DNA of 40,050 nucleotides from Alphaproteobacteria bacterium bin52 (GTDB lineage Bacteria > Pseudomonadota > Alphaproteobacteria > Thalassobaculales > Thalassobaculaceae): the NCBI GenBank assembly GCA_002238645.1, contig MPMT01000042.1:1-40050 (forward strand), in the 5' to 3' direction. Shown piece by piece: positions 1 through 7,976 of this stretch. Both the position numbers and the translations under genes were made by a program. The notes under the pieces are model-generated. The model had not been told where the DNA came from and did no database searches. It was given only the letters and a program-made list of their open reading frames with translations. Every line of letters starts with the position of its first letter. Position 1 is the first letter of the stretch.

Positions 1-657
1 AAGGCGGAGATCACGGGACCGCGCACCGGCCACATGAGCGGCCCGGCCTCGCGCGGGGGCGGCGCGGCGGGGGCAGGGGCCGGGGGAAGTGCGGCAGGGG
101 GGGGGGGGGGGGCGAAAAGGGGGGGCGGGGGGGGGGGCGGGGGCGGGGCGCGGGGGGAGCCAGTCTGTGCCGGGCTCCGGCCGCGCCACTGTCGGGTCGC
201 TGCGCAGCACCGGGACCGGGACTGTACCACCACCCCCGGGGGTGACCGGCATCGCCAGGACCTGGCCGGGCAGAACCGTCCAGGGCCGCTCGAGACGGTT
301 CAGCCGTGCCAGCCGTTCCGGGTCGACGTCGAACCGCCTGGCGATGCCGAGCAGCGAGTCGCCGGGCCGGACCGTGTAGCCGCCGGGAACCGGCAGGCGC
401 AGCAGCTGGCCGACCCTCACCCTGTCGGGACTCTCCAGTCCGTTCACCTCGACGAGAGCCCGGACCGTGACGCCATGGCGCCGGGCAATCGCGGTCACGG
501 TGTCGCCACGGGCGACCCGGACGTACCGCTGCCCGGGAGCGTCCGCATGCGGCCGGCTTACCGCCGCGTCGCGCTGCGGCGGCACCGCGAGACCGCTGCA
601 CCCGCCGAGGAGCAGCACCAGCAGCAGGAACCGGACGAGTGCTCGCAATGACCGCAT
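1..657 (-). CDS. LysM/M23 murein-hydrolase-type lipoprotein (NlpD/EnvC-like), partial, frame broken
   Basis: Read from the ATG at 657 the protein starts MRSLRALVRF, then a hydrophobic stretch ending LLLGGC, a lipoprotein signal with lipobox Cys, so an outer-membrane lipoprotein is expected. Two LysM peptidoglycan-binding repeats follow (YVRVARGDTVTAIARRHGV and YTVRPGDSLLGIARRF). After a Pro-rich linker the sequence enters G/C homopolymers (about 90-165 on the plus strand). Beyond them, positions 3-38 encode LMWPVRGPVIS, the typical start of an M23 (LytM) metallopeptidase domain, but in a different frame from the LysM part. NlpD-like proteins bind or hydrolyse peptidoglycan and activate amidases at division. 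The position after pcm matches the usual alphaproteobacterial order. The frame break is more likely a homopolymer length error than a real mutation. The gene continues beyond the window. Confidence 0.8.
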   Translation of the reverse strand, partial: MRSLRALVRFLLLVLLLGGCSGLAVPPQRDAAVSRPHADAPGQRYVRVARGDTVTAIARRHGVTVRALVEVNGLESPDRVRVGQLLRLPVPGGYTVRPGDSLLGIARRFDVDPERLARLNRLERPWTVLPGQVLAMPVTPGGGGTVPVPVLRSDPTVARPEPGTDWLPPRPAPAPPPAPPFRPPPPPCRTSPGPCPRRAAPARGRAAHVAGARSRDLRL

Positions 658-890
658 CAGCGCGATGATACCGTCCGGTGAAGGCCGCACAACCCCGGCA
701 CCCCGCCGCCATTCGGGGCCGGGCACCACGTCACCGACGTGATCCCGGCCGTCGAATGACGCTGCCGGGACACGGGACCGGTTCCCGCGGCCAGTCGACA
801 CCAGGCCGGCATGTCGCACCTCCGACGGCTCGCCGTCGTGCGGGCCCCGACCGCGACGGGACCTGCCGCCCGTGACCGTCGTCCCGTGAC

Positions 891-1550
891 TCAGCCGGGC
901 GCGGCGCCGCGTCCGGTGCGTGCATGGCTCACCAGGGGGACGAACCGGACCGGCAGCAGCCGCTGCTGCGCAAACTCGCCGGCGTTCCTGGTGACCAGCA
1001 CCAGGGTCTGGTCTCCCTGCTCCGGGCCGATCGGAACCACCATGCGTCCGTTCTCCGCGAGCTGCCCCACCAGGTCCGGAGGCAGCTCGGGCGCGGCCGC
1101 GGTCACGATGATCCGGTCGAACGGCGCCTGTTCGCTCCATCCCCGCCACCCGTCGCCCAGGCGGCTGATGACGTCCACCAGGCCGAGGTCCTCGAACCGG
1201 CGCCGCGCCAGCGCCAGGAGCACGCGGGACCGTTCCATGGTGTAGACCCGCCGGCACAGCATGGCGAGCACCGCGGCCTGGTAGCCCGAACCGGTCCCCA
1301 CCTCCAGCACCTTGTGATCGGCCGACAGCTCCAGACGCTCGGTCATGTAGGCGACGATGAAGGGCTGGCTGATGGTCTGGCCGGCCTCGATCGGCAATGC
1401 CCGGTCAGCGTGGGCGTGGGGACGAAAGACCGTCGGGACGAACAGCTCGCGCGGCACGCGGCGTAGCGCATCGAGAACTCCGCTGTCGCTGATGCCCTGG
1501 CGCTGCAGCAGCTCCACCATGCGCGAACGCCCGCGTTCGGCGTCGTTCAC
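891..1550 (-). CDS. pcm: Protein-L-isoaspartate O-methyltransferase
   Basis: A 219-residue SAM-dependent methyltransferase that repairs L-isoaspartyl residues in damaged cytosolic proteins. The SAM-binding glycine motif VLEVGTGSGYQAAVLA lies near residues 80-95, and GQTISQPFIVAYM upstream of it is characteristic of the PCMT family. FDRIIVTAAAPELP and GRMVVPIG are the later conserved strands. Length is normal for the family. The chosen start is the GTG at 1550, which overlaps the surE stop as GTGA; an internal ATG at 1520 (MVELLQRQG) is the alternative. The pairing with surE, another stress and survival gene, is conserved in many proteobacteria and supports the call. The 233 bp between this gene and the downstream LysM/M23 gene show no clear feature. 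Confidence 0.95.
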   Translation of the reverse strand: MNDAERGRSRMVELLQRQGISDSGVLDALRRVPRELFVPTVFRPHAHADRALPIEAGQTISQPFIVAYMTERLELSADHKVLEVGTGSGYQAAVLAMLCRRVYTMERSRVLLALARRRFEDLGLVDVISRLGDGWRGWSEQAPFDRIIVTAAAPELPPDLVGQLAENGRMVVPIGPEQGDQTLVLVTRNAGEFAQQRLLPVRFVPLVSHARTGRGAAPG

Positions 1551-2326
1551 CCCAGTGCCGCGGCCAGGTCCGCGAGTGTGCGGTAGTCGGTGATGTCGAG
1601 CATGAGCGGCGTGATCGAGACCAGCCCTGCGGCCACCGCCGCGACGTCGGTCCCGTCACCCGGCTCGGTCGTGTGCATGTCGCCGATCCAGAAACGCGTC
1701 TCGCCAGAGGCGTCGCTTTCGGGAACGGTCTGGTCACCGACCTTGTGCCGCGCGAGCCTGGTGACCGCGACCCCGCTCGCCTCGCGCGGAAAATTGACGT
1801 TGATCAGGGTATCGGACGGCCATCCGCGCGCGACCAGTGTCCGCACCAGCCCGGCGAGACCGTCGCGCGCGCACGCCCAGTCGGTCGCGCCGGCCTCGTC
1901 CAGCTCCTGGCTGAAGGCGATCGAGGGCACGCCCAGCACCTCGGCTTCCAGCGCCGCCGAGACGGTTCCCGAATAGGTCACGTCGTCGCCCAGGTTGGTC
2001 CCGTGGTTCACACCCGAGAACACGAAGTCGGGACGGTGGTCCGCCATGATCCGGTTGATGGCCAGCAGCACGCAGTCGGTCGGCGTACCGTCGACCGAGT
2101 AGCGCTTCTCGCCGCGTTCGGTGATTCGCAGCGGCCGGCGCAGCGTCAGCGAGTGTCCGGCCCCGCTCTGGTTCGTCTCCGGCGCCACCACCCACACATC
2201 GTCGCACAACCCGGCCACGATGGTCCGCAGGCACGCGAGCCCGGCAGCATCGTACCCGTCATCGTTGGTCAGCAGGACCCGGGCGCGCCGCAGATCGGCG
2301 AGGAAGGTGCGCGGCCGCGCGGTCAC
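1547..2326 (-). CDS. surE: 5'/3'-nucleotidase SurE
   Basis: Survival protein SurE, a metal-dependent phosphatase that dephosphorylates nucleoside 5'- and 3'-monophosphates in the cytoplasm. The N-terminal strand RVLLTNDDGYDA carries the Asp-Asp metal ligands, and PETNQSGAGHSLT and SGVNHGTNLGDDVTYSGTV are the other conserved active-site blocks. The frame is open further upstream to 2371, but that extension would lie inside serS. I choose the GTG at 2326, which gives a 259-residue protein and a GTGA overlap with the serS stop, the same coupling used at other junctions here. Its own stop overlaps the pcm start in the same way, so serS-surE-pcm are probably translationally coupled. Confidence 0.95.
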   Translation of the reverse strand: MTARPRTFLADLRRARVLLTNDDGYDAAGLACLRTIVAGLCDDVWVVAPETNQSGAGHSLTLRRPLRITERGEKRYSVDGTPTDCVLLAINRIMADHRPDFVFSGVNHGTNLGDDVTYSGTVSAALEAEVLGVPSIAFSQELDEAGATDWACARDGLAGLVRTLVARGWPSDTLINVNFPREASGVAVTRLARHKVGDQTVPESDASGETRFWIGDMHTTEPGDGTDVAAVAAGLVSITPLMLDITDYRTLADLAAALG

Positions 2327-3615
2327 GGGGCCCGGTCTCCGGGCGCGATGACCTCGAGGTCGTCGATCCACGGGCGCAGCGCCTCGGGAATGACGATGCT
2401 GCCGTCGGCGCGCTGAAAGTTCTCAAGCACCGCGATCAGGGTCCTGCCGACGGCGAGACCCGACCCGTTCAGGGTACACGGGTGGTCGATCCCGCCATCG
2501 TGGCGGAAGCGCGCCTTCATGCGTCGCGCCTGGAAATCGCCGCAGTCCGAACAGCTGGAAATCTCCCGGTACCGGCCCCGGCCCTCGTCCTGGCCCGGCA
2601 GCCAGACCTCGATGTCGTAGGTCTTGCGTGCCGAAAACCCGGTATCGCCCGAACACAGCAGCACGGTCCTGAACGGCAGCCCCAGCACGTGGAGGATGTC
2701 CTCCGCGCACGCCGTCATGCGCTCGTGTTCAGCCTGCGCCTGCTCGGGATGGCAGATCGAGACCATCTCCACCTTGGTGAACTGGTGCATGCGGATCATG
2801 CCACGGGTGTCCTGGCCCGCCGCACCGGCCTCGGAGCGGAAACACGGCGTGTGGGCGGTGAACCTGAGTGGCAGGTCGGCCGCATCGAGGATCTCGTCGG
2901 CAACCAGGTTGGTGAGCGGGACCTCGGAGGTCGGGATCAGCCAGAGCCCATCCTCGGTCCGGTACTGCTGGTCGGCAAACTTCGGCAGCTGCCCGGTCCC
3001 GAACAGGGCCTGCTCGTGCACCATGAACGGCGGCGAGACCTCGAGGTAGCCGTGATGGCCGGCCTGGCGGTCCAGCATGAAGGCGGCAAGTGCTCGCTCG
3101 AGCCTCGCCAGCATGCCGGTCAGGAACACGAACCGGGCCCCGGAGAGCCGGGCCGCGCGGGCGAAGTCCATGAGCCCGAGCCCGGCTCCTATGGCCACGT
3201 GGTCCTTCGTCGGGAAATCGAACTCCGGCAGGTCACCGCAGCGGCGGATCTCGAGGTTGTCGGTGTCGTCGCGACCATCCGGCACTTCCCGGGCCAGACT
3301 GTTCGGAAGCCCGGCCAGAAGGTCGCGCAACCCGGCCTCGAGCCGGTGCGCCGTCTCTTCGAGCTGCTGCGCCTCGGTGCGGATCCGGGCAACCTGTCCG
3401 ATCAGCTCGTCGGCGTCCTCACCCTCGCGCTTGCGCCGCCCGATCTCGCGCGAGGCATCGTTACGCTGGTGGCGTAGCGCCTGTGCGGCGCTGACGCACT
3501 CCCGCCAGCGACGATCGGCATCGAGGATCTCGTCTGCGACGTCGCCAAGGCCACGCCGGCGCATCTCGCGGTCGAACCCGACCCCGTCTTCGCGAATTCG
3601 CCTGATGTCATGCAT
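2323..3615 (-). CDS. serS: Seryl-tRNA synthetase
   Basis: Class II aminoacyl-tRNA synthetase charging tRNA-Ser (and tRNA-Sec where present). The 430-residue length is normal. The N-terminal half (about residues 30-105) is rich in Arg, Glu and Ala, as expected for the long antiparallel coiled coil that grips the tRNA variable arm. Class II motifs follow: TSEVPLTNLVADEIL, FRSEAGAAGQDTRGMIRMHQF (motif 2) and the C-terminal NGSGLAVGRTLIAVLENFQ (motif 3). The ATG at 3615 begins MHDIRRIRED, the usual SerRS N-terminus. It lies 95 bp downstream of tatC and overlaps surE by 4 bases. The tatABC-serS-surE-pcm order is standard in alphaproteobacteria. Confidence 0.97.
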   Translation of the reverse strand: MHDIRRIREDGVGFDREMRRRGLGDVADEILDADRRWRECVSAAQALRHQRNDASREIGRRKREGEDADELIGQVARIRTEAQQLEETAHRLEAGLRDLLAGLPNSLAREVPDGRDDTDNLEIRRCGDLPEFDFPTKDHVAIGAGLGLMDFARAARLSGARFVFLTGMLARLERALAAFMLDRQAGHHGYLEVSPPFMVHEQALFGTGQLPKFADQQYRTEDGLWLIPTSEVPLTNLVADEILDAADLPLRFTAHTPCFRSEAGAAGQDTRGMIRMHQFTKVEMVSICHPEQAQAEHERMTACAEDILHVLGLPFRTVLLCSGDTGFSARKTYDIEVWLPGQDEGRGRYREISSCSDCGDFQARRMKARFRHDGGIDHPCTLNGSGLAVGRTLIAVLENFQRADGSIVIPEALRPWIDDLEVIAPGDRAP

Positions 3616-3710
3616 GTGTCACTCACCCCGGACCAGGAACCCGGGCTTGCCCACCGCCGCTGTCGGCGGCCCTTATAGCCGCAGCATCGGTTGTGGTCCA
3701 CCGGACCGGG

Positions 3711-4484
3711 TCAGTCCTCCTGGTCGGCCCGTCGACGCTCGATCACCCGCGCGCACAGGATCGAGACCTCGTAGAGCATGATCACCGGGACCGCGAGCAG
3801 GATCTGGCTGATCACGTCCGGCGGCGTGATCACGGCAGCAACGACAAAGGCGATCAGGATCGCGTACTTGCGCTTGGCGCGCAGGCCAGCGGAACTGGCG
3901 ATCCCGACCCGGGTCAGAAGGATGATCAGCACCGGCAGTTCAAAACACACGCCGAAGGCGAAGATCAGCCGCATGACCAGCGACAGGTACTGGTCCACCT
4001 TGGGCTCGAGCTGCATCGGCAGAACACCGTCGCCGCCCGGCTGCTCGAAGCTGATGAAGAACCGCCAGGCCAGCGGGATCACCAGGTAGTAGACCACTGC
4101 GGCGCCAAGCGCGAACAGCATCGGCGTCGCAATCAGGAACGGCAGGAACGCGCGGCGCTCGGTCCGGTAGAGCCCCGGGGCGACAAACCCCCATACCTGG
4201 GTCGCCATGATGGGGAAGGCGATGCACATGGCCGCGAAGAAGGCGACCTTGATCTGGGTGAAGAATGCCTCGTGCAGTGCCGTGAAGATCATCCGGCGCC
4301 CTTCCTGGCCCTCGGTGATGTCGGCGAGCGGCTGGACCAGGAAGTTGTAGATGTGTCCGGCCACCGCGTAGCACACGAAGAAGGCGATGATCAGGGCGAC
4401 AAAGGACCAGATCAGGCGCTGTCTGAGCTCGATCAGGTGATCGAGCAGCGGCATCCTGCTTTCGTCGAGGTCGTCCGAGGCCAT
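3711..4484 (-). CDS. tatC: Sec-independent protein translocase TatC
   Basis: Polytopic inner-membrane receptor of the twin-arginine translocase, which binds RR signal peptides of folded proteins. The 257-residue protein starts MASDDLDESRMPLLDHLIELRQRL, the conserved cytoplasmic N-terminus, and shows about six hydrophobic helices. FVAPGLYRTERR and the FGVCFELPVLI segment with its conserved Glu are family hallmarks. The start at 4484 directly abuts the tatB stop, so the two genes are co-translated. A clear client in this window is the PotD-like protein at 22,989-24,059, which has a twin-arginine signal. Confidence 0.97.
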   Translation of the reverse strand: MASDDLDESRMPLLDHLIELRQRLIWSFVALIIAFFVCYAVAGHIYNFLVQPLADITEGQEGRRMIFTALHEAFFTQIKVAFFAAMCIAFPIMATQVWGFVAPGLYRTERRAFLPFLIATPMLFALGAAVVYYLVIPLAWRFFISFEQPGGDGVLPMQLEPKVDQYLSLVMRLIFAFGVCFELPVLIILLTRVGIASSAGLRAKRKYAILIAFVVAAVITPPDVISQILLAVPVIMLYEVSILCARVIERRRADQED

Positions 4485-5063
4485 CTACCGTCGCTCCCCG
4501 GCCGCCGCGGCAACCTCGCGATCGTCCGGCTCGTCGACGGCAGGCGCGGGTTCGGGTGCAGCCGGTTCGGCCTCGCCCCGGGAGCCTGGATCGCTGCCCG
4601 CTTCCTCAACCGTGTCCCCCACCCGGGCGACGGGCTCGGCGCCGGCCTCCTCTTCCGCCCGGTCATCCGGAACGCCGGGTCCGGTGCCGGTCTCCGCGCT
4701 CCCGGCGCCCGACGTGTCGGCAGCCGGCACCGCCGGCGCGGCGTCGTCGCTGCGGGCCTCGCGCTCGATCGTCCGGCGGGTCTCGTCGACGCTGCGGGTC
4801 AGTTCTCCGTCGGGATCGACGGTGTCGCGGATGGTGCTGGCAATGTCGGAGCGCGACAGTTTCCGGGCTTCCTCGCGGATCTCGTCAAGCTCGGCCTCGC
4901 GCGCCACTTCCTCCACCTGGTGCTGGAAGTCCCGCGCCATCCCCCGCACCTTGCGGATCCACTTGACCACCGTGCGGATCACACCGGGCAGGTCCTTCGG
5001 ACCCACCACGAGCAGCCCGATGACCGCGATCAGGAAAAACTCCTGCCAACCGAGATCGAACAT
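4485..5063 (-). CDS. tatB: Sec-independent protein translocase TatB
   Basis: Tat receptor-complex component. The short N-terminal membrane helix (MFDLGWQEFFLIAVIGLLVV, about residues 3-21) is followed by the conserved Gly-Pro hinge (GPKDLPGVIRTV) and a charged amphipathic and coiled region (residues 35-90). The last 90 residues are a low-complexity Ala/Glu/Pro/Gly tail typical of alphaproteobacterial TatB. At 192 residues it is much longer than TatA, which separates it from its neighbour at 5143-5373. The stop directly precedes the tatC start. Confidence 0.95.
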   Translation of the reverse strand: MFDLGWQEFFLIAVIGLLVVGPKDLPGVIRTVVKWIRKVRGMARDFQHQVEEVAREAELDEIREEARKLSRSDIASTIRDTVDPDGELTRSVDETRRTIEREARSDDAAPAVPAADTSGAGSAETGTGPGVPDDRAEEEAGAEPVARVGDTVEEAGSDPGSRGEAEPAAPEPAPAVDEPDDREVAAAAGERR

Positions 5064-5142
5064 GCCGCCGGTCCGTTACGTGGATGCGGCGCACCCGGCA
5101 CCGCGTCGTCGGTCCGGCACCACGGGGGCGGTGGTCTGGAAG

Positions 5143-5373
5143 CTAGCTCTTGACCGCCTGGTCATTCTTCGCCGGTTCCGCCTGGGCGACCGCATCACCT
5201 TCGAGCGCCCCGGACGCGGTCTCCGGCTTGTCCTCTTCCTTCAGCCCGGACTTGAAGTTCTTCAATCCCTTGCCGAAATCCCCCATGAGCGACGATATCT
5301 TGCCTCGTCCGCCAAACAACAGGAGCACGACGGCAAGAACGATCAACCAGTGCCAGATGCTGGTGAAACCCAT
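5143..5373 (-). CDS. tatA: Sec-independent protein translocase TatA
   Basis: A 76-residue pore-forming Tat subunit. It has a single N-terminal membrane helix ([20 protein letters not shown]), the [22 protein letters not shown] amphipathic helix signature, and a short charged tail. A GGGAG ribosome binding site (minus strand, 5386-5382) sits 8 bases before the ATG at 5373, and a plausible sigma70-type promoter lies just upstream (5430-5458). It is therefore likely the first gene of a tatABC-serS-surE-pcm unit rather than purely read through from the ABC gene. Confidence 0.96.
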   Translation of the reverse strand: MGFTSIWHWLIVLAVVLLLFGGRGKISSLMGDFGKGLKNFKSGLKEEDKPETASGALEGDAVAQAEPAKNDQAVKS

Positions 5374-5429
5374 GTAAACTGCTCCCGAAACCCGAACCGT
5401 GCGACCGGCTCACGCGCTGACAGCAAGAC

Positions 5430-5458
5430 TGTATGCACGACTCCACTGCCCTTCGCAA
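5430..5458 (-). promoter_or_regulatory. Putative sigma70 promoter for tatABC
   Basis: On the minus strand TTGCGA (5458-5453) and CATACA (5435-5430) are separated by 17 bp, in the 120-bp gap between the ABC ATPase gene and tatA. The predicted start of transcription is about 50 bp before the tatA ATG. Three of six bases match consensus in CATACA's core TA..A positions and four in TTGCGA, so this is a moderate-quality prediction. Confidence 0.45.
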
Positions 5459-5493
5459 CGTCCAAGCGCCGCTTCGGGCCTGAACAGGCCGCC

Positions 5494-6576
5494 TCACCCG
5501 GAGGCGGGAAAGACGAAGGTCTGTGCCGGATCGAGCCGGACCGAGAGCCGAGTCCCCGGACACGGCGTCACCACGCCGGGCGTGCGGACCTGCAGTTCCA
5601 CCGTGCCCCCGGGGCCCGTGCAGGCGAGCTGGAGCAGGCTGCTTCGGCCAAGCAGCCTGGCATCGCGGACCACCACCGGAACCCCGTCACCGCCTGCTTC
5701 GCCGATGATCCGGACTCCTTCGGGCCGCACGGCCACCTCGACCGCGCTGCCCTCGGCGAGCCCGCCAGCCGCCACCTGGCCAAGCGGGGTCTCGACGCCG
5801 CCCTGGGCAACCACGCCGTCGAACCGGTTGATGTGACTGAAGAAGTCGGCCACGAACGGGGTTGCCGGAGCACAGTAAAGTTCATGCGGTGTACCCGACT
5901 GCACCACCGTTCCGGACTGCATCAGCACGATCCGGTCGGCCATGAACATGGCCTCTTCGGAATCGTGCGTGACGATCAGCGTGGTGCAGTCCGCAGCCTT
6001 CAGTACCTGCAGGATCTCGTCGCGAACCTCGTCGCGCAGCCGCGAGTCGAGACTGGAAAACGGCTCGTCGAGCAGCAGCACGTCCGGCCCCGGCGCCAGC
6101 GCCCTTGCCAGTGCGACCCGCTGCTGCTCCCCACCGGAGAGCACATGCGGAAACGCATGCGCATGTCGCGCCATCCGCACCCGTTTCAGCGTCTGCATGG
6201 CGCGATCGAGCCGTTCCGCCCGCCGCGACAGGCCGAACAGCACGTTGTCAAGAACCGAAAGATGGGGGAACAGCGCATGATCCTGGAACACCAGACCGAC
6301 CCCGCGCCGTTCCGGCGGGACCTGCCCACCGGGATCGGCAACGGTCTCTTCCCCGATGCGAATCCTTCCCTGCTGGACGCGCTCGAGGCCGGCAACCAGG
6401 CGCAGCAGGGTGGTCTTGCCGCAGCCCGAGGGCCCGAGCAGGCAGGTGATCCGTCCGGCCTCGGCCGCAAACGACACCTGCACAAGCGCCTGCACCGCCG
6501 CAAAACGGTGACCCAGACCACTCACCTCGAGCCGGGCGGCACGGGCAGTCCCGTTCCCTGATGCGGGACTATCCAC
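5494..6576 (-). CDS. ABC transporter ATP-binding protein, FbpC/PotA-like (orphan)
   Basis: Energising subunit of an importer. From the GTG at 6576 the protein is 360 residues: Walker A GPSGCGKTT (about 48-56), Q-loop FQDHALFPHLS, signature LSGGEQQRVALARAL, Walker B VLLLDEPFSSLD, H-loop IVTHDSEEA, then a C-terminal regulatory (TOBE-type) domain from about residue 240. The overall build resembles FbpC/CysA/PotA ATPases for ferric ion, sulfate or polyamine uptake; substrate cannot be told. The open frame extends to 6666 but that part overlies scpB; the GTG at 6576 overlaps the scpB stop by 8 bases. No permease or binding protein is next to it. It splits the usual scpAB-tatA arrangement, so it looks like an insertion into the housekeeping block. 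Confidence 0.88.
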   Translation of the reverse strand: MDSPASGNGTARAARLEVSGLGHRFAAVQALVQVSFAAEAGRITCLLGPSGCGKTTLLRLVAGLERVQQGRIRIGEETVADPGGQVPPERRGVGLVFQDHALFPHLSVLDNVLFGLSRRAERLDRAMQTLKRVRMARHAHAFPHVLSGGEQQRVALARALAPGPDVLLLDEPFSSLDSRLRDEVRDEILQVLKAADCTTLIVTHDSEEAMFMADRIVLMQSGTVVQSGTPHELYCAPATPFVADFFSHINRFDGVVAQGGVETPLGQVAAGGLAEGSAVEVAVRPEGVRIIGEAGGDGVPVVVRDARLLGRSSLLQLACTGPGGTVELQVRTPGVVTPCPGTRLSVRLDPAQTFVFPASG

Positions 6577-7162
6577 CGTTGTCCTCCGGTTCCGGATCGG
6601 ATCCGAACTCGGGAACCGGGTCGAGCAGGCCCGATGCGCGCAGTTCCTCCAGGCCCGGCAGATCATCGAGCGAGGTCAGCCCGAAATGATCCAGGAACGC
6701 CTCGGTCGTCACCCACAGCAACGGCCGGCCCGGGGTTTCGCGGCGTCCGTGCGGCCGGATCCAGCCCAGTTCGAGCAGCATGTCCATGGTCCCCCGGGCT
6801 GGCACCACGCCACGGATCTCCTCGATTTCGGCACGGGTCGCCGGCTGGTGGTAGGCGATGATCGCAATGGTCTCCACGGCTGCCCGCGACAGCCGGCGAG
6901 GCGCGTCGACCTCGCGTTGCAGGCGCCCGGCCAGGTCGGGCGCGGTCCTGAACGCCCAGCTTGCGCCGACCCTGACAAGGTTGATCCCGCGTTCGTCGTA
7001 GGCCCGGACAAGCTCGGACAGGACCTCGCCGACCACCACGCCCTCCGGCATCCTCTGCTGCAGGAAGTCCTCCGCCAGCGGCTCCGCGCTGGCAAACAGA
7101 AGCGCCTCGGCAAGCCGGCAACCATCCTTCCGGCGCGCGGGCTCCGGCCGCTCCTCGTTCAC
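6569..7162 (-). CDS. scpB: Segregation and condensation protein ScpB
   Basis: Kleisin-interacting winged-helix subunit of the SMC-ScpAB condensin, which organises and segregates chromosomes. The 197-residue protein carries the family pattern LAEALLFASAEPLAEDFLQQ, WAFRTAPDLAGRL, and LSRAAVETIAIIAYHQPATRAEIEEIRGV followed by LLELGWIRPHGRRETPGRPLLW, the second winged helix. The GTG start at 7162 overlaps the scpA stop as GTGA, so scpA and scpB are coupled. Confidence 0.95.
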   Translation of the reverse strand: MNEERPEPARRKDGCRLAEALLFASAEPLAEDFLQQRMPEGVVVGEVLSELVRAYDERGINLVRVGASWAFRTAPDLAGRLQREVDAPRRLSRAAVETIAIIAYHQPATRAEIEEIRGVVPARGTMDMLLELGWIRPHGRRETPGRPLLWVTTEAFLDHFGLTSLDDLPGLEELRASGLLDPVPEFGSDPEPEDNGG

Positions 7163-7920
7163 GTCTCCTCCTCCCGACGTCCCGTTCCCCTCAGTTCGAT
7201 CTCTCCGAACGGCCTGTCCTGGCGCAGTTCGACCTCGCCGTCACCCACGAGCTGCAAGCTGGCCGCGAACAGCGATGCAATCGCCGAACGGACCTCGAGC
7301 CCGCCGCCGACACCCGCCGGTACCATGTCGAACAGGCGGTGCCAGCGCGTGGACACACCGAGTATGCGGCGAAGGAGTGTCGCGGAGTCTCGTACCGAAT
7401 GAAGCCGCGGCGGCGCAATGCTGAGTGTCGCGTCCTGTTGTCGCATGCGGCGGTTTGCATAGGCGCGGAGCAGGTCCCGCAGGGTCGCAAGGTGCCGGGT
7501 ACGCGCCACGTCGGCAACCTCGTCGGTCATGCCGCGGGCGAGCCGGTCCCGGCCGAGCCGGGGCAGGTCCATGAGCCGCTGCCCCGCCTGCTGCATGGCT
7601 TCGAGGCGACGAAGGCGCAGACGCAGCACCTCGGCCATTTCCTCGGCCGAGACCGGTTCATCCTCCTCCTCCTCGGGCAGTAGCAGCCGGGACTTCAGCC
7701 ACACCAGCCACGCCGCCATGACCAGGTAGTCGGCTGATCGCTGCAGGTCGGGGGACGCCGCCATGAAGGTGAGGTACTGGTCGGCAAGCTGCAGGACCGA
7801 GATCCGGACCAGGTCGACCTCCTGGCGCCGTGCCAGGTCGAGCAGGACGTCGATCGGACCCTGATAGCCGTCGAGGCTGAGCAGAAGACCGTCATCCTCG
7901 CGCTCTGCCTCGCAGTTCAC
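7159..7920 (-). CDS. scpA: Segregation and condensation protein ScpA
   Basis: Kleisin subunit of the SMC-ScpAB complex. The recognisable protein starts at the GTG at 7920 (VNCEAERED) and contains LSLDGYQGPIDVLLDLARRQEVDL, the conserved SMC-binding N-terminus, then LADQYLTFM, YLVMAAWLVWLKSRLLLP and an acidic EEEEDE linker. The C-terminal winged helix ends near residue 245. The resulting 253 residues fit the family. The open frame continues to 8253 but that extension is Arg/Ala-rich and antisense-like to the neighbouring protease gene, so it is not used. A 56-bp gap separates it from the protease gene. Confidence 0.94.
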   Translation of the reverse strand: MNCEAEREDDGLLLSLDGYQGPIDVLLDLARRQEVDLVRISVLQLADQYLTFMAASPDLQRSADYLVMAAWLVWLKSRLLLPEEEEDEPVSAEEMAEVLRLRLRRLEAMQQAGQRLMDLPRLGRDRLARGMTDEVADVARTRHLATLRDLLRAYANRRMRQQDATLSIAPPRLHSVRDSATLLRRILGVSTRWHRLFDMVPAGVGGGLEVRSAIASLFAASLQLVGDGEVELRQDRPFGEIELRGTGRREEET

Positions 7921-7976
7921 CGGACCGGCTCCCGGAAGCACTGCCGGAACTGCGTGCCGGTCCCCGCCATGCGCCG

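Noticed and set aside
11..712. A 233-codon minus-strand frame over the LysM/M23 gene
   Set aside because: It is Arg/Ala/Pro-rich without motifs; the LysM repeats and lipoprotein signal are in another frame starting at 657.
3693..5153. Long plus-strand open frames antisense to tatB/tatC and neighbours (also 4612-6561)
   Set aside because: They are shadows of high-GC genes on the opposite strand and show no domain pattern; the tat genes are unambiguous.
5477..5505. Two short adjacent inverted repeats (GGCCT/AGGCC and GCCTC/GAGGC) near the end of the ABC ATPase gene
   Set aside because: Stems are only 5 bp, one lies within the coding end, and no T tract follows; too weak to call a terminator.
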